Shown here: one piece after another, positions 53,945-63,016 of the stretch
Position numbering within the stretch: the stretch's first letter is position 1
How the letters are laid out: each line of letters begins with the position of its first letter
Origin: Luminiphilus syltensis NOR5-1B
GTDB taxonomy: Bacteria > Pseudomonadota > Gammaproteobacteria > Pseudomonadales > Halieaceae
Assembly: GCF_000158175.1 (NCBI RefSeq)
Contig: NZ_DS999411.1
Location: forward strand, 270,708-334,707
Reading direction: 5' to 3'
DNA: 64,000 nt
Translations under genes and position numbers: made by a program
The notes under the pieces: generated by a model
Told to the model about the DNA's origin: nothing
Database searches by the model: none
The model's input: the letters and a program-made list of their open reading frames with translations, nothing else

Positions 53945-55072
53945 TTAGTGAAGAGAGCCTAACGCCGCTTCGATCACCCTGTGTTGCTCCTCCTCCAACC
54001 CCAACCAGAGCGGCAAGCGGACGATACAATCGGATAACTCATTAGTGACTGGCAATTCACCACTAGACCGGCCAACCCTGGCACCTTGTGGTGAACTATG
54101 CAGAGGCACATAATGAAAAACACACTGGACATCCTTAGCCCTCATTTTTCGAATAAAATCGGTGCGATCCGCTAAATCTCGCAAAACCAGATAATAAATA
54201 TGCGCATTATGGCCGCAACCGTCGGGAATTGATGGTCGGCGTAAACGACCCGCACGCTCTAGCGGGTAGAACGCCTCATGGTACCTCATCCATAGCTCGC
54301 GGCGACACGTGGTGATGCGCTCAGCCTCCTCAAATTGAGCCCAGAGAAATGCCGCAACCATCTCTCCTGGCAGATAGGAAGAGCCTGTGTCGACCCAGGT
54401 ATATTTATCGATTTCGCCACGAAAAAACTTACTGCGATTTGTGCCCTTTTCCCTGATGACCTCGGCTCTATCTACGAGAGTCGGATCGTTCACCAGAAGC
54501 GCGCCCCCTTCACCTGCAATAATGTTTTTAGTTTCGTGAAAGCTAAAGGCCCCCAAATGACCAATTGCCCCAAGCGGTCTGTCGACATAACTAGCCATAA
54601 CTCCCTGTGCAGCATCTTCGATAACGAGCAGTCCGTGGCGCTCCGCGATAGCCATAATGACATTCATATTGCAGCCGACACCGGCGTAATGCACCGGCAC
54701 GATGGCTCGAGTACGCGGCGTAATAGAGGGCTCGATTAATCTCTCGTCTAAATTGAACGTCTCTGCGCGAACGTCGACGAAAACCGGTACAGCGCCACGA
54801 ATGACGAAGGCATTAGCAGTGGACACAAAGGTATAGGAAGGCATTATCACCTCGTCGCCCGGCTTTATATCAGCTAGTATGGCCGCCATCTCTAATGCAG
54901 CAGTGCAGGAATGCGTCAACAGAGCCTTTTTACAGCCCGTAACTTGCTCCAACCAAGTCTGACATTTTTTAGTAAATGGCCCATCGCCTGCTATTTGCCC
55001 ATTGGCATGGGCCTGTGCAATGTTCCGGAGCTCTTCGCCGCAGAGGTATGGCTTGTTAAACACAATAGTCAT
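53945..55072 (-). CDS. wecE: dTDP-4-amino-4,6-dideoxygalactose transaminase, WecE/RffA type
   Basis: PLP-dependent sugar aminotransferase (DegT/DnrJ/EryC1/StrS family) making dTDP-Fuc4N from dTDP-4-keto-6-deoxyglucose. The 375 residues follow E. coli RffA along the length: GDGPFTKKCQTWLEQ, GDEVIMPSYTFVSTANAF, IEDAAQGVMASY, FSFHETKN with the PLP-binding Lys, EKGTNRSKFFRGE and VDKYTW-like IDKYTWVDTGSSYL. It is the last gene of a minus-strand operon with gtrA, a wecD-like gene, a GT2 gene and a methyltransferase. The rest of the enterobacterial antigen pathway is absent nearby. Confidence 0.92.
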   Translation of the reverse strand: MTIVFNKPYLCGEELRNIAQAHANGQIAGDGPFTKKCQTWLEQVTGCKKALLTHSCTAALEMAAILADIKPGDEVIMPSYTFVSTANAFVIRGAVPVFVDVRAETFNLDERLIEPSITPRTRAIVPVHYAGVGCNMNVIMAIAERHGLLVIEDAAQGVMASYVDRPLGAIGHLGAFSFHETKNIIAGEGGALLVNDPTLVDRAEVIREKGTNRSKFFRGEIDKYTWVDTGSSYLPGEMVAAFLWAQFEEAERITTCRRELWMRYHEAFYPLERAGRLRRPSIPDGCGHNAHIYYLVLRDLADRTDFIRKMRAKDVQCVFHYVPLHSSPQGARVGRSSGELPVTNELSDCIVRLPLWLGLEEEQHRVIEAALGSLH

Positions 55073-55081
55073 TAGCGATTG

Positions 55082-55480
55082 TCAGTCCATAACCGATGAA
55101 TCAGTTGCACGAAACACCCAATAGCGTTGCAGAAGAAAAAGCAAGGGAGCGACCACGAAAATCACGACCCCTTGGATAAGCTGATGGGGAAATTGATAGA
55201 AATCAACTAATATAAGAAGTGCTGCAAGATTAAAAAAATAAGCAAGAAAGTAAATCAAAGCATACCTTGAAAAAGATATACAGAACCCGCCTTCATAATC
55301 GAAAACCCAGTGTTTATTCGCTACAAACGTCTGCAGCATCCCTGCTACAAACAAAAGGGTCATTGCGCTTTTGTGGCCAAGTTCTAACGATGTAAGCAGC
55401 AAATAGAGAAAAAATAAAAAACTGTTGGAGATTAAACCCACCACGGCAAATCGGAGGATCTGCAATCTCCAGTCAGTCAT
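55082..55480 (-). CDS. gtrA: GtrA-family membrane protein
   Basis: A 132-residue protein with four transmembrane helices and the GtrA fold (FAVVGLISNSFLFFLYLLL at about 11-29, VANKHWVFDYEG at about 53-64). GtrA proteins are thought to flip undecaprenyl-phosphate-linked sugars across the inner membrane in O-antigen and teichoic-acid modification. Its ATG overlaps the end of the acetyltransferase gene by four bases, and a GtrB-like GT2 gene is two genes upstream, the usual partner. Confidence 0.88.
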   Translation of the reverse strand: MTDWRLQILRFAVVGLISNSFLFFLYLLLTSLELGHKSAMTLLFVAGMLQTFVANKHWVFDYEGGFCISFSRYALIYFLAYFFNLAALLILVDFYQFPHQLIQGVVIFVVAPLLFLLQRYWVFRATDSSVMD

Positions 55481-56265
55481 GCGAGCTCATTAACCCAATG
55501 AAACGTCTTCTCTGGCGCAATAAATCGAAAGCCAAGCTTGGCATACAGATTGAGCACTCGGCTATTCCCAGCTGATATCGTCGTTGTTACCGAGCGGTAA
55601 CCTGCCATCTGATGGTGCCGAAGCATTGCCAACCAGGCCCTGTACCCATAACCGCGTCCTTGCCAGCGAGGATTAATCGCCGTCAGATGCCAATAAATTT
55701 CTTGGTTCCGCTTGTGTTCTACTACAAAAAAACCAACCAAGCGCTCGCCGTCCATAACCTTTAACAACCTCTGGGATTCATGGCACAAGCTAGCTGCTAC
55801 CCAACGCCCATATCTTTCATCTGCCCGCTTGGAGTTAAATCTTGGGTCGATATGATAGCGTTCGTACCCAAAAGACTGTTTGGCCACGTCAACCAGAATA
55901 TCAAGGTCGCTGCTATTGGCAGTCGCTACGTTTAAGTTAACGGCCTCAAAAGATCTATGTTGCAGACGATTTAGACAAGGATGCAGTACCGTTTCGATAA
56001 ATTTAAAATTACGGGCCTCAAGGAACATCGACTCACGAATCCGCTCATTCGGCAGTCGGCAACTTACAACGCCAACTTTTTCTTTTGCCACCCACCCTTC
56101 ATAGTTTTTAAAGTCATAAAATGCTGCTCGTTGATCGAGCAACTCAAATTCCTGCAATTGCAAAACTCGGGTAGAGAATACCACGCTATCCCATGACACT
56201 TCTCTGGCAATTAATCTGATATTAGGTGTTTCCAAGGCAAATTCGAGAAGTGCAGTAGCAGTCAT
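55477..56265 (-). CDS. GNAT acetyltransferase, probably WecD-like dTDP-Fuc4N acetyltransferase
   Basis: A 262-residue protein with a C-terminal GNAT domain from about 110. The acetyl-CoA loop is NPRWQGRGYGYRAWLAML, followed by TTTISAGNSRVLNLYAKLGFRF. The N-terminal half is a substrate-binding extension as in WecD. Placed beside a WecE-type aminotransferase it most likely N-acetylates the 4-amino sugar nucleotide. Motif evidence gives the GNAT fold only; the substrate comes from context. It overlaps gtrA by four bases and starts two bases after the GT2 gene. Confidence 0.8.
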   Translation of the reverse strand: MTATALLEFALETPNIRLIAREVSWDSVVFSTRVLQLQEFELLDQRAAFYDFKNYEGWVAKEKVGVVSCRLPNERIRESMFLEARNFKFIETVLHPCLNRLQHRSFEAVNLNVATANSSDLDILVDVAKQSFGYERYHIDPRFNSKRADERYGRWVAASLCHESQRLLKVMDGERLVGFFVVEHKRNQEIYWHLTAINPRWQGRGYGYRAWLAMLRHHQMAGYRSVTTTISAGNSRVLNLYAKLGFRFIAPEKTFHWVNELA

Positions 56266-56267
56266 GC

Positions 56268-57194
56268 CTAACTGCTCTCATCATCAGTTCTTTGGAAGAC
56301 GACATATGGGGGTCGCTCCATAATCCTGAGATGCATTCTGGCCAAATACTCTCCGATGATACCTAAGGCCATCAGCTGCGCTCCCGAGAAGATAGTAATA
56401 ATTGAGGCCAGAAACATAAAACCGGGGACGGAACTTCCACTGATCAACCAACTAGAAAGTACGTAAACTAAGACGAGCAATCCGAAAAACGCAAAACAAA
56501 ATCCCATCATGCTGGCTATTTGTAACGGTCGGGTGGAAAAACCCGTCATCATATTGAATGCGTGACTGATAAGTTTACGCGAGGTGTAGCCGGACTTGCC
56601 AAAGCGACGCGGGGAATGCTCCACGGGTACCGCTGAAAAATTCGTTGTCGCCCAAGTCAACAGCACGTCGATATTGACGGTGGCGCTCCGGTAGTCAGAA
56701 AAAGCATCGCGAAGTCGGGTTCTAAATACTCTGAGCGCGGCCACCTGCCGAGCGTTTGCAGCACCAATCGCGCCTTCTAATGCTAGCTTTGTAATATGAG
56801 AGGCCAGATCGCGAAATAAACCATGCTGTTGATGGGCTGGTGGCCCATACACCACGTCAAATCCATCGTTTAATTTCGCGAGTAACTTCGGAATCTCCTC
56901 AGGTTGATGCTGAAGATCGTCATCTAAGGTAACAACTATCTCACCCCGAGCTTCACGTATTCCACAAAGCAAAGCATTATGCTGACCATAGTTACGGCTC
57001 AGGCGTAAACCTCTGACATGTGCGTCTTGCTCTGCTAAATCTTGAATGGCCTGCCATGACACGTCGCCACCGCAGTCTTCAATGAATATAATTTCAAAAC
57101 CGTCTGGAAAGTTTTCAAATACAGCTCCAATGCGAAAATGCAATTCGCGCAAGCTCTCCGCAGACCGGTATACGGGAATAAGGAAGGAAATCAT
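56268..57194 (-). CDS. GT2 glycosyltransferase, GtrB/DPM1-like
   Basis: A 308-residue membrane-linked glycosyltransferase. The GT-A domain has SFLIPVYRSAESL, IIFIEDCGGDVSW, LRLSRNYGQHNALLCGI and the metal-binding DDD in VTLDDDLQHQPEEI. Two C-terminal helices lie at about 225-255 and 260-285, ending with the GEYLARMHLRIMERPPYVV motif typical of GtrB/ArnC-like enzymes that load a sugar onto undecaprenyl phosphate. With GtrA it should supply a lipid-linked sugar outside the membrane. It overlaps the methyltransferase gene by four bases. Confidence 0.9.
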   Translation of the reverse strand: MISFLIPVYRSAESLRELHFRIGAVFENFPDGFEIIFIEDCGGDVSWQAIQDLAEQDAHVRGLRLSRNYGQHNALLCGIREARGEIVVTLDDDLQHQPEEIPKLLAKLNDGFDVVYGPPAHQQHGLFRDLASHITKLALEGAIGAANARQVAALRVFRTRLRDAFSDYRSATVNIDVLLTWATTNFSAVPVEHSPRRFGKSGYTSRKLISHAFNMMTGFSTRPLQIASMMGFCFAFFGLLVLVYVLSSWLISGSSVPGFMFLASIITIFSGAQLMALGIIGEYLARMHLRIMERPPYVVFQRTDDESS

Positions 57195-58027
57195 AATTTA
57201 CGAAAAATGCCGAGAATAGAGGTGCCCCATGGGAAACGCACCCAGTGACCCAACGGTGTCTCGGCTGCAAACACAGCTGCAAGCGAAAAATTTATTAACC
57301 TGTGCGGCACTCTATGGCTATTTTTCAAGAACGTTCTCTGCTGTTCAGCTGTCATCTCAAGCACACCCGAACGCTGTCGAAATAGCCAATATAAAGGGCT
57401 TAGCAGAAACATGAAGTATCGAGCATCCAATAGCTCTAACCCACTGTGCTGCGCGAGCTGTGCGTAATCTTCTACGCTGTATCGTCGCTGGTGATTTACA
57501 AGCACGTCATTGTAACTCCAAAATTGCTTCAAAGCCGGCGTCGTTACGAACAACAGACCGCCTGGTTTTAGGATCCGTGCGGCGTTGCGCATGGCATGGT
57601 CATCATTCGGCAAGTGTTCAATGACATCGAGGAGAAATGCGATGTCCCATGCCTTCTCCCAGTCCAGATTCATTAGGTCTACTTGATACCGCGAAATATT
57701 GGGCGACATTAGACTCGCCGCCATATCCAAAGCCGTGAGAGAAGAATCCGCCAGCGCCAACTCAGCGAAACAAGTCGGCCGATGATCAAAAAGATACTTT
57801 ACCCACCCGCCGACACCTCCGCCAAGGTCAACACAAGTAAGGGGTGGAGCGCTAGCTGGCAGAAAGCGGTCCAGTGAAGCCAATAGGAAGCGGTGTCGTC
57901 CGCGATACCAAAAATGATTCTCCTGCATTAACCGGAGGGAATAAAAGCTGGATTGATCATACTCATCATCACGGTGCTTAACCGGCTTTGCTGGACGCTT
58001 GATACTATCAGTGGACCTTAATTTCAT
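57191..58027 (-). CDS. Class I SAM-dependent methyltransferase of a glycan cluster
   Basis: About 278 residues. The SAM motif is VDLGGGVGGWVKYL near 67-80, with DIAFLLDVIEHLPNDDHAM and LKPGGLLFVTTPAL. An N-terminal ENHFWYRGRHRFL segment is common in methyltransferases found beside GT2 and GtrA genes in polysaccharide loci. A hydrophobic stretch near 205-220 may help membrane contact. It is the first gene of the minus-strand operon; GTG 58030 and ATG 58027 are both possible starts. The acceptor, sugar or lipid, is not known. Confidence 0.78.
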   Translation of the reverse strand: MKLRSTDSIKRPAKPVKHRDDEYDQSSFYSLRLMQENHFWYRGRHRFLLASLDRFLPASAPPLTCVDLGGGVGGWVKYLFDHRPTCFAELALADSSLTALDMAASLMSPNISRYQVDLMNLDWEKAWDIAFLLDVIEHLPNDDHAMRNAARILKPGGLLFVTTPALKQFWSYNDVLVNHQRRYSVEDYAQLAQHSGLELLDARYFMFLLSPLYWLFRQRSGVLEMTAEQQRTFLKNSHRVPHRLINFSLAAVFAAETPLGHWVRFPWGTSILGIFRKL

Positions 58028-58559
58028 CACACCCCCCAGAAACTACCTGCACAATACGTTCCAATATGTATTTGCCATAGGCGTATAGAACTGCATTAGC
58101 TTCAGCATTCACCGGTGAAAATACTTTAAAAACAAGCTTTTATCGATACCAACACCTTCTTTATTTAGCACCCCAAAATTGGTGTAGTAAGAAGTATTTA
58201 TGTCGTCTTAGCGCGGCAATTCTTGGGCCTTTAGCTGGCACCAGAAAATCTGATGATTGGCTAGCCATAGATGAAATCAACGCAACCGCCTGCTCCACAA
58301 CTAGGCACGAGGTTTTGAATACAGCATAAAAATCTATGAGGGCCAACACTGTATCGAGCATGTTGCCGCACAGCGAAAATCGAAGCAATCATTTAGCTTC
58401 TTTAGTTTGCCTTGCCATGGCTCCTCTGAAAAGCAGAGTACGTGGTCACGCATTAACCTTGCCGGGCGTACTTTTCAGGAAGGCGTGATACACCGTTTCG
58501 GAAGAAAAGTCTGTCAATAACGCTATGAAAGCCCCTGCGAAACACGATATATTGGCGAA
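58028..58559. other. 532-base gap between the glycan operon and pilB
   Basis: AT-rich at its left part and rising in GC towards pilB. A 75-codon minus-strand ORF at 58161-58388 has no motif and is not called. A small perfect hairpin CTCTG-AAAAG-CAGAG lies around 58428-58442 without a T run. Promoters for the divergent methyltransferase and pilB genes must lie here, but none matches well. This is the right border of the AT-rich island. Confidence 0.6.
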
Positions 58560-60290
58560 ATGAATGTCAGCGTAAACGGCAAAACCACCAAGCTCAGCGG
58601 ACTCGCCGGTCGGCTGGTGGAGGATGGCCTTGTCAGCGAAGAACAGGCGGCTTCCGCCGTCGCAGAAGCCGCCAAAGCAAAGGTATCGCTGGTCCGCCAC
58701 CTCGTAGAGTCCATGGACGTGGATAGTGACCGGCTGGCCAATATTGCCTCGCGCGAATTTGGCGCACCCCTTTTCGACCTCACTGCAATCGCCAAAGAAA
58801 GCCTCCCTCAGGAGTTGGTCGACACCGATTTGCTGTCCAAGCATCATGCGTTACCGCTATTTAAGCGTGGTAATCGGCTCTTCATCGCGCTGTCCGATCC
58901 GACCAACCTGAACGCGCTCGATGAAATAAAGTTCGCTACCGGTTTAAGCACTGAAGCGGTTCTGGTACCGGAGAGCGACCTAGCCAAAATGCTGGCCGTT
59001 GTCGTAGAGCAGGCCGACTCCTTCGCGAATGACATGAATAATCTGGGCGAGGATGGGGAGTTCGACCTCGAAATCTCGGAGGGCGTCCAAGAAGAGGATA
59101 GTGACGACCCGGGCAGTGGCGCAGATGACACCCCGATAGTTCGCTTTGTCAACAAAGTGCTACTGGATGCCATCAAGCAGGGCGCCTCGGATATTCACTT
59201 CGAACCCTACGAGAAGGAATATCGTGTTCGCTTCCGAACCGATGGCATTTTACAGGAAATGGTCAAGCCACCTCGCAATCTCGCGCCGCGACTCTCCGCA
59301 CGCTTGAAGGTCATGTCGCAGATGGACATTTCCGAGCGTCGCGTGCCCCAGGATGGCCGCATCCAGATGCGTCTATCCAAAACCCGGGCGATCGACTTTC
59401 GGGTTAATACCCTACCCACACTGTACGGTGAGAAGATTGTGCTGAGGATTCTGGATCCCGCGGCAGCGCATATGGGTATCGATGCGCTGGGCTACGATCC
59501 GGTACAACAGGAAATGTACATGGATGCCCTCAGCCGACCGCAGGGCATGATTCTGGTCACCGGACCCACCGGCTCCGGTAAAACCGTTTCGCTCTACACG
59601 GGCCTGGGCATTCTGAACGACCCGGAGCGGAATATATCTACCGCAGAGGACCCGGTTGAAATCAACATGGATGGGATCAATCAGGTTCATGTCAACCCAA
59701 AAGTCGGTCTGAACTTTGCCGAAGCCCTGCGTTCATTCCTGCGCCAGGATCCCGATGTCATCATGGTGGGTGAGATCCGTGACCTGGAGACCGCGGAGAT
59801 TGCGGTGAAGGCGGCACAAACCGGCCACCTGGTGCTATCCACACTGCACACCAACAGCGCGGCGGAGACCATCACCCGAATGCTCAATATGGGCGTACCC
59901 GCATTTAATATTGCAGCATCGGTATCACTGATCATCGCGCAGCGGCTCGGCCGGCGATTGTGCAAGAACTGCGCAGAACCCGAAACAGACGTACCCCACA
60001 ACACGCTTCTCGAGCTTGGTTTTACCGAAGAGATGCTCGCGAATGCAACTATTCATAAGCCCGTGGGCTGTGACGAATGCAAAGATGGCCACAAGGGTCG
60101 GGTCGGCATTTATGAGGTGGTAAAAATCACCAAACGTATTGCGACCGCGATTATGGAAAATGGCAATTCCCTGGAGATTGCCAAGGAGGCGCGGGAAGCG
60201 GGTTTCGACGATCTTAGAACCTCCGCGCTTAGAAAATGTGCTGCGGGGCTGATCAGTCTGGCCGAAGTGAACCGCGTAACTACCGACTAA
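58560..60290 (+). CDS. pilB: Type IV pilus assembly ATPase PilB
   Basis: Hexameric ATPase that extends the pilus. The 576 residues have an N-terminal MshEN/T2SSE_N domain at about 10-150 (which binds cyclic di-GMP in some homologues), an acidic linker near 165-190 and the ATPase with Walker A GPTGSGKT at 335-342, the Asp box RQDPDVIMVGEIRD and the His box TGHLVLSTLHTN. The zinc tetracysteine is CKNC ... CDEC. No strong ribosome site precedes the ATG. It opens the pilB-pilC-pilD-coaE operon. Confidence 0.96.
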   Translation: MNVSVNGKTTKLSGLAGRLVEDGLVSEEQAASAVAEAAKAKVSLVRHLVESMDVDSDRLANIASREFGAPLFDLTAIAKESLPQELVDTDLLSKHHALPLFKRGNRLFIALSDPTNLNALDEIKFATGLSTEAVLVPESDLAKMLAVVVEQADSFANDMNNLGEDGEFDLEISEGVQEEDSDDPGSGADDTPIVRFVNKVLLDAIKQGASDIHFEPYEKEYRVRFRTDGILQEMVKPPRNLAPRLSARLKVMSQMDISERRVPQDGRIQMRLSKTRAIDFRVNTLPTLYGEKIVLRILDPAAAHMGIDALGYDPVQQEMYMDALSRPQGMILVTGPTGSGKTVSLYTGLGILNDPERNISTAEDPVEINMDGINQVHVNPKVGLNFAEALRSFLRQDPDVIMVGEIRDLETAEIAVKAAQTGHLVLSTLHTNSAAETITRMLNMGVPAFNIAASVSLIIAQRLGRRLCKNCAEPETDVPHNTLLELGFTEEMLANATIHKPVGCDECKDGHKGRVGIYEVVKITKRIATAIMENGNSLEIAKEAREAGFDDLRTSALRKCAAGLISLAEVNRVTTD

Positions 60291-60313
60291 TTCAATCATG
60301 AGCTAAGCAAGCG

Positions 60314-61522
60314 ATGGCAGCCACCAACACCATTTTTGTCTGGAAAGGTACCGACAAGCAGCGTCGGAATATGCAGGGCGAAATCGTTGCGTCCAGCCTC
60401 GCCATAGCCAAAGCCCAGTTGCGCAAGCAGGGGGTAGCGGTAAAGTCGGTTAAAAAGAAACCCAAACCATTATTCGGCAGCGCCAAGAAAATAAAACCTG
60501 TCGATATTGCTATATTCAGTCGCCAGATGGCGACGATGATGAAAGCCGGCGTCCCTCTGGTTCAGAGTTTTGATATTGTCTCAGAGGGCGTCGAAAACGA
60601 GAGCATGCGAGATCTCGTTACCACGATAAAAAACGATGTCGCCGCGGGCGGGGGATTGGCAAACGCCTTTGAAAAACACCCCAAATATTTCGATGATCTG
60701 TTTTGTAGCCTTGTCGCCGCCGGTGAAAACTCCGGCACCCTGGAAACCATGCTCGATCGCGTGGCGACCTATAAGGAAAAAACCGAGCAGTTAAAAGCCA
60801 AGATCAAAAAAGCCCTGACCTATCCCATTGCCGTGGTTGTGGTCGCCATTATTGTTACCGGTATCCTGCTGGTCAAAGTGGTACCCACCTTCGCCGAGAC
60901 CTTTCGGGGCTTCGGCGCCGACCTACCGGGCTTCACCCTTTTCGTGCTGGGCATCTCCGAAGTAGTGCAAAAATGGTGGCTGGCGATTCTGATTGGCATT
61001 ATGGCGTCGCTTACCGCTTTCGCTCAGGCCCGACGGCGATCGAAACGTTTCTCCGATTGGATTGATGCACTGTCGCTCAAGCTTCCTATAATCGGTGGCA
61101 TTGTCCACGACGCGGTGATTGCCCGTTTTTCGCGCACGCTTTCAACAACCTTCGCAGCAGGTGTTCCTTTAGTCGAAGCGCTCGATTCAACTGCGGGGGC
61201 GGCTGGCAATGCTATTTACTCCAATGGCATTCGTAGAATTCGCGATGATGTCACGTCGGGAACCTCATTGTATGCAGCAATCCGGTCGACGGGCCTGTTC
61301 CCAACTTTGCTGTTGCAAATGACCTCCATCGGTGAGGAATCGGGCTCCCTTGATGAAATGCTCGGAAAAGTCGCCGATCAGTACGAGCAACAGGTCGATG
61401 ATGCGGTAGACAACATGAGCGCGCTGATGGAGCCAATCATTATGTCGGTTCTGGGTGTGTTGATTGGCGGTCTGATGATTGCCATGTATCTACCCATCTT
61501 CATGCTCGGATCCGTGGTTTAA
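60314..61522 (+). CDS. pilC: Type IV pilus platform protein PilC
   Basis: Inner-membrane platform on which PilB acts. The 402 residues have two T2SSF domains at about 70-195 and 273-395, three main helices, the FSRQMATMMKAGVPLVQSF motif at about 73-91 and its repeat FSRTLSTTFAAGVPLVEAL at about 276-294. The N-terminal FVWKGTDKQRRNMQGEIVA is typical. It is homologous to GspF at 22211 but has the PilC tail EPIIMSVLGVLIGG. It follows pilB by 23 bases. Confidence 0.96.
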   Translation: MAATNTIFVWKGTDKQRRNMQGEIVASSLAIAKAQLRKQGVAVKSVKKKPKPLFGSAKKIKPVDIAIFSRQMATMMKAGVPLVQSFDIVSEGVENESMRDLVTTIKNDVAAGGGLANAFEKHPKYFDDLFCSLVAAGENSGTLETMLDRVATYKEKTEQLKAKIKKALTYPIAVVVVAIIVTGILLVKVVPTFAETFRGFGADLPGFTLFVLGISEVVQKWWLAILIGIMASLTAFAQARRRSKRFSDWIDALSLKLPIIGGIVHDAVIARFSRTLSTTFAAGVPLVEALDSTAGAAGNAIYSNGIRRIRDDVTSGTSLYAAIRSTGLFPTLLLQMTSIGEESGSLDEMLGKVADQYEQQVDDAVDNMSALMEPIIMSVLGVLIGGLMIAMYLPIFMLGSVV

Positions 61523-61550
61523 CGATCCACCGCCACAGCAAGGCGCAGCG

Positions 61551-62411
61551 ATGTCACCCCTGGTCGAACACACCGGCTTTCTCCTGCTTGGGCTTGCGCT
61601 CTTCGGCGCTACCATCGGCAGCTTTCTCAATGTCGTCATTTATCGCCTGCCCCGAATGATGGAACAGGGCTGGCGTCGCGACTGTTGCGAGCTACTCGAG
61701 CAGGAAGCACCAGAAGAAAAACCCCTTTCGCTGGCCGTCCCCAACTCCCAATGCCCCCATTGTCAGGCACCGATTAAACCCTGGCAGAACATCCCTTTAA
61801 TCAGCTATCTGGCACTCAGGGGTAAATGCGCCAACTGCGATGGGCCAATCTCCATCCGCTACCCGCTGGTAGAACTGGCCAGCGCCCTGCTTTGCGTCGC
61901 GGCTGGAATCACCTTTGGTTATAGCCTCGAGCTGCTCGGCGCGCTGCTGCTTATCTGGGCATCGATCGCGCTCACGGGTATCGATATCGACACCCGGCTG
62001 CTGCCAGACAGCATTACCCTGCCGGTGTTGTGGCTTGGCCTGGTATTCAATCTGTTCGGTGTTTTTACCTCGCTGGAGGCTGCCGTTATGGGTGCCATGG
62101 CCGGCTACCTCATACTCTGGTCGGTCTATTGGCTGTTCAAGCTGGTCACGGGCAAGGAGGGTATGGGCTATGGCGACTTCAAGCTGCTCGCCGCCTTCGG
62201 CGCCTGGTTTGGCTGGCAGTCGCTACCGCTGATTATTGTGCTCTCGTCGTTCGTCGGCGCTGTCATTGGTATTTTGCTCGTCATGCTGAAGCGCAGCGGC
62301 CGGGATATCCCCATGCCCTTCGGTCCCTATCTGGCGGGCGCCGGCCTGCTGTTCCTGTTTTATGGTGAGCAACTAACAGCCCGCTATCTCGAATTCAGCG
62401 GTCTGCAATGA
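61551..62411 (+). CDS. pilD: Prepilin peptidase / N-methyltransferase PilD
   Basis: Aspartic protease in the inner membrane that cuts prepilin leaders after Gly and methylates the new N-terminus. The 286 residues include a cytoplasmic zinc domain with two CxxC pairs (CPHC and CANC, near 66-97) and the catalytic Asp in ALTGIDIDTRLLPD and GKEGMGYGDFKLL. I start at the ATG at 61551; the longer in-frame ORF reaches into pilC. It is the only prepilin peptidase in the window, so it probably also processes GspG-K. The stop overlaps coaE (ATGA). Confidence 0.96.
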   Translation: MSPLVEHTGFLLLGLALFGATIGSFLNVVIYRLPRMMEQGWRRDCCELLEQEAPEEKPLSLAVPNSQCPHCQAPIKPWQNIPLISYLALRGKCANCDGPISIRYPLVELASALLCVAAGITFGYSLELLGALLLIWASIALTGIDIDTRLLPDSITLPVLWLGLVFNLFGVFTSLEAAVMGAMAGYLILWSVYWLFKLVTGKEGMGYGDFKLLAAFGAWFGWQSLPLIIVLSSFVGAVIGILLVMLKRSGRDIPMPFGPYLAGAGLLFLFYGEQLTARYLEFSGLQ

Positions 62412-63016
62412 CCTACTGCGTGGGGGTTACGGGCGGTATCGGTAGCGGCAAGTCGGCGGTCACCGATCGTTTGGCGGCACTCGGCATTACCGTGGTCGAT
62501 GCCGATGTGGCTGCTCGAGAGATTGTTGCGCCGGGGCAGCCTGCCCTCGATGAGATTCGCGAGCATTTTGGTCCGGGTGTTATACAGGCCGACGGCAACC
62601 TCGACCGGGCGCAGCTGCGCAAAATTGTCTTTGAAAACCCCAAACAGCGTAAGCAGTTGGAGGCGATCACCCACCCGAGAATTCGCGATCAATTGGCAAG
62701 CCAGCTGAATAGCGCAACCTCACCCTACGTCATCCTCGCCTCGCCCCTTCTGCTGGAATCCGGGCAGAACAGCTTTGCCGATCACGTCGTGGTCGTGGAT
62801 GTACCCGAGTCCGTCCAGCTTGAGCGCACCATGGCGCGGGACAATAACGATGCCGCACTGGTCGAGAAAATAATGGCCGCCCAGCTTCCGCGTCCCGAAC
62901 GCCTGGCCAACGCTGATACCGTGATTGACAACAGTGGCACACTCGAAGCACTGGACGAGCAGGTTGTGCAGCTACACCAAACACTGCTCAGGCTTGCGCA
63001 GCAATCGCCTCAATAA
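62408..63016 (+). CDS. coaE: Dephospho-CoA kinase
   Basis: Last step of coenzyme A synthesis, phosphorylating the ribose 3'-hydroxyl. The 202 residues start with the P-loop GVTGGIGSGKS at 6-16, then VVDADVAAREIV and DGNLDRAQLRKIVFENPKQRKQLEAITHP in which only fragments need quoting, and the lid MARDNND. It is coupled to pilD by a four-base overlap, the standard gammaproteobacterial order. The usual next gene yacG is missing; instead mutT converges and overlaps its 3' end by 29 bases. Confidence 0.96.
   Translation: MTYCVGVTGGIGSGKSAVTDRLAALGITVVDADVAAREIVAPGQPALDEIREHFGPGVIQADGNLDRAQLRKIVFENPKQRKQLEAITHPRIRDQLASQLNSATSPYVILASPLLLESGQNSFADHVVVVDVPESVQLERTMARDNNDAALVEKIMAAQLPRPERLANADTVIDNSGTLEALDEQVVQLHQTLLRLAQQSPQ

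Noticed and set aside
58236-58254. TGGCAC as a possible sigma54 promoter for pilB
   Set aside because: The GC expected ten bases after GG is absent and it is more than 300 bases from pilB.
58161-58388. 75-codon minus-strand ORF between the glycan operon and pilB
   Set aside because: No motif, no ribosome site, isolated.
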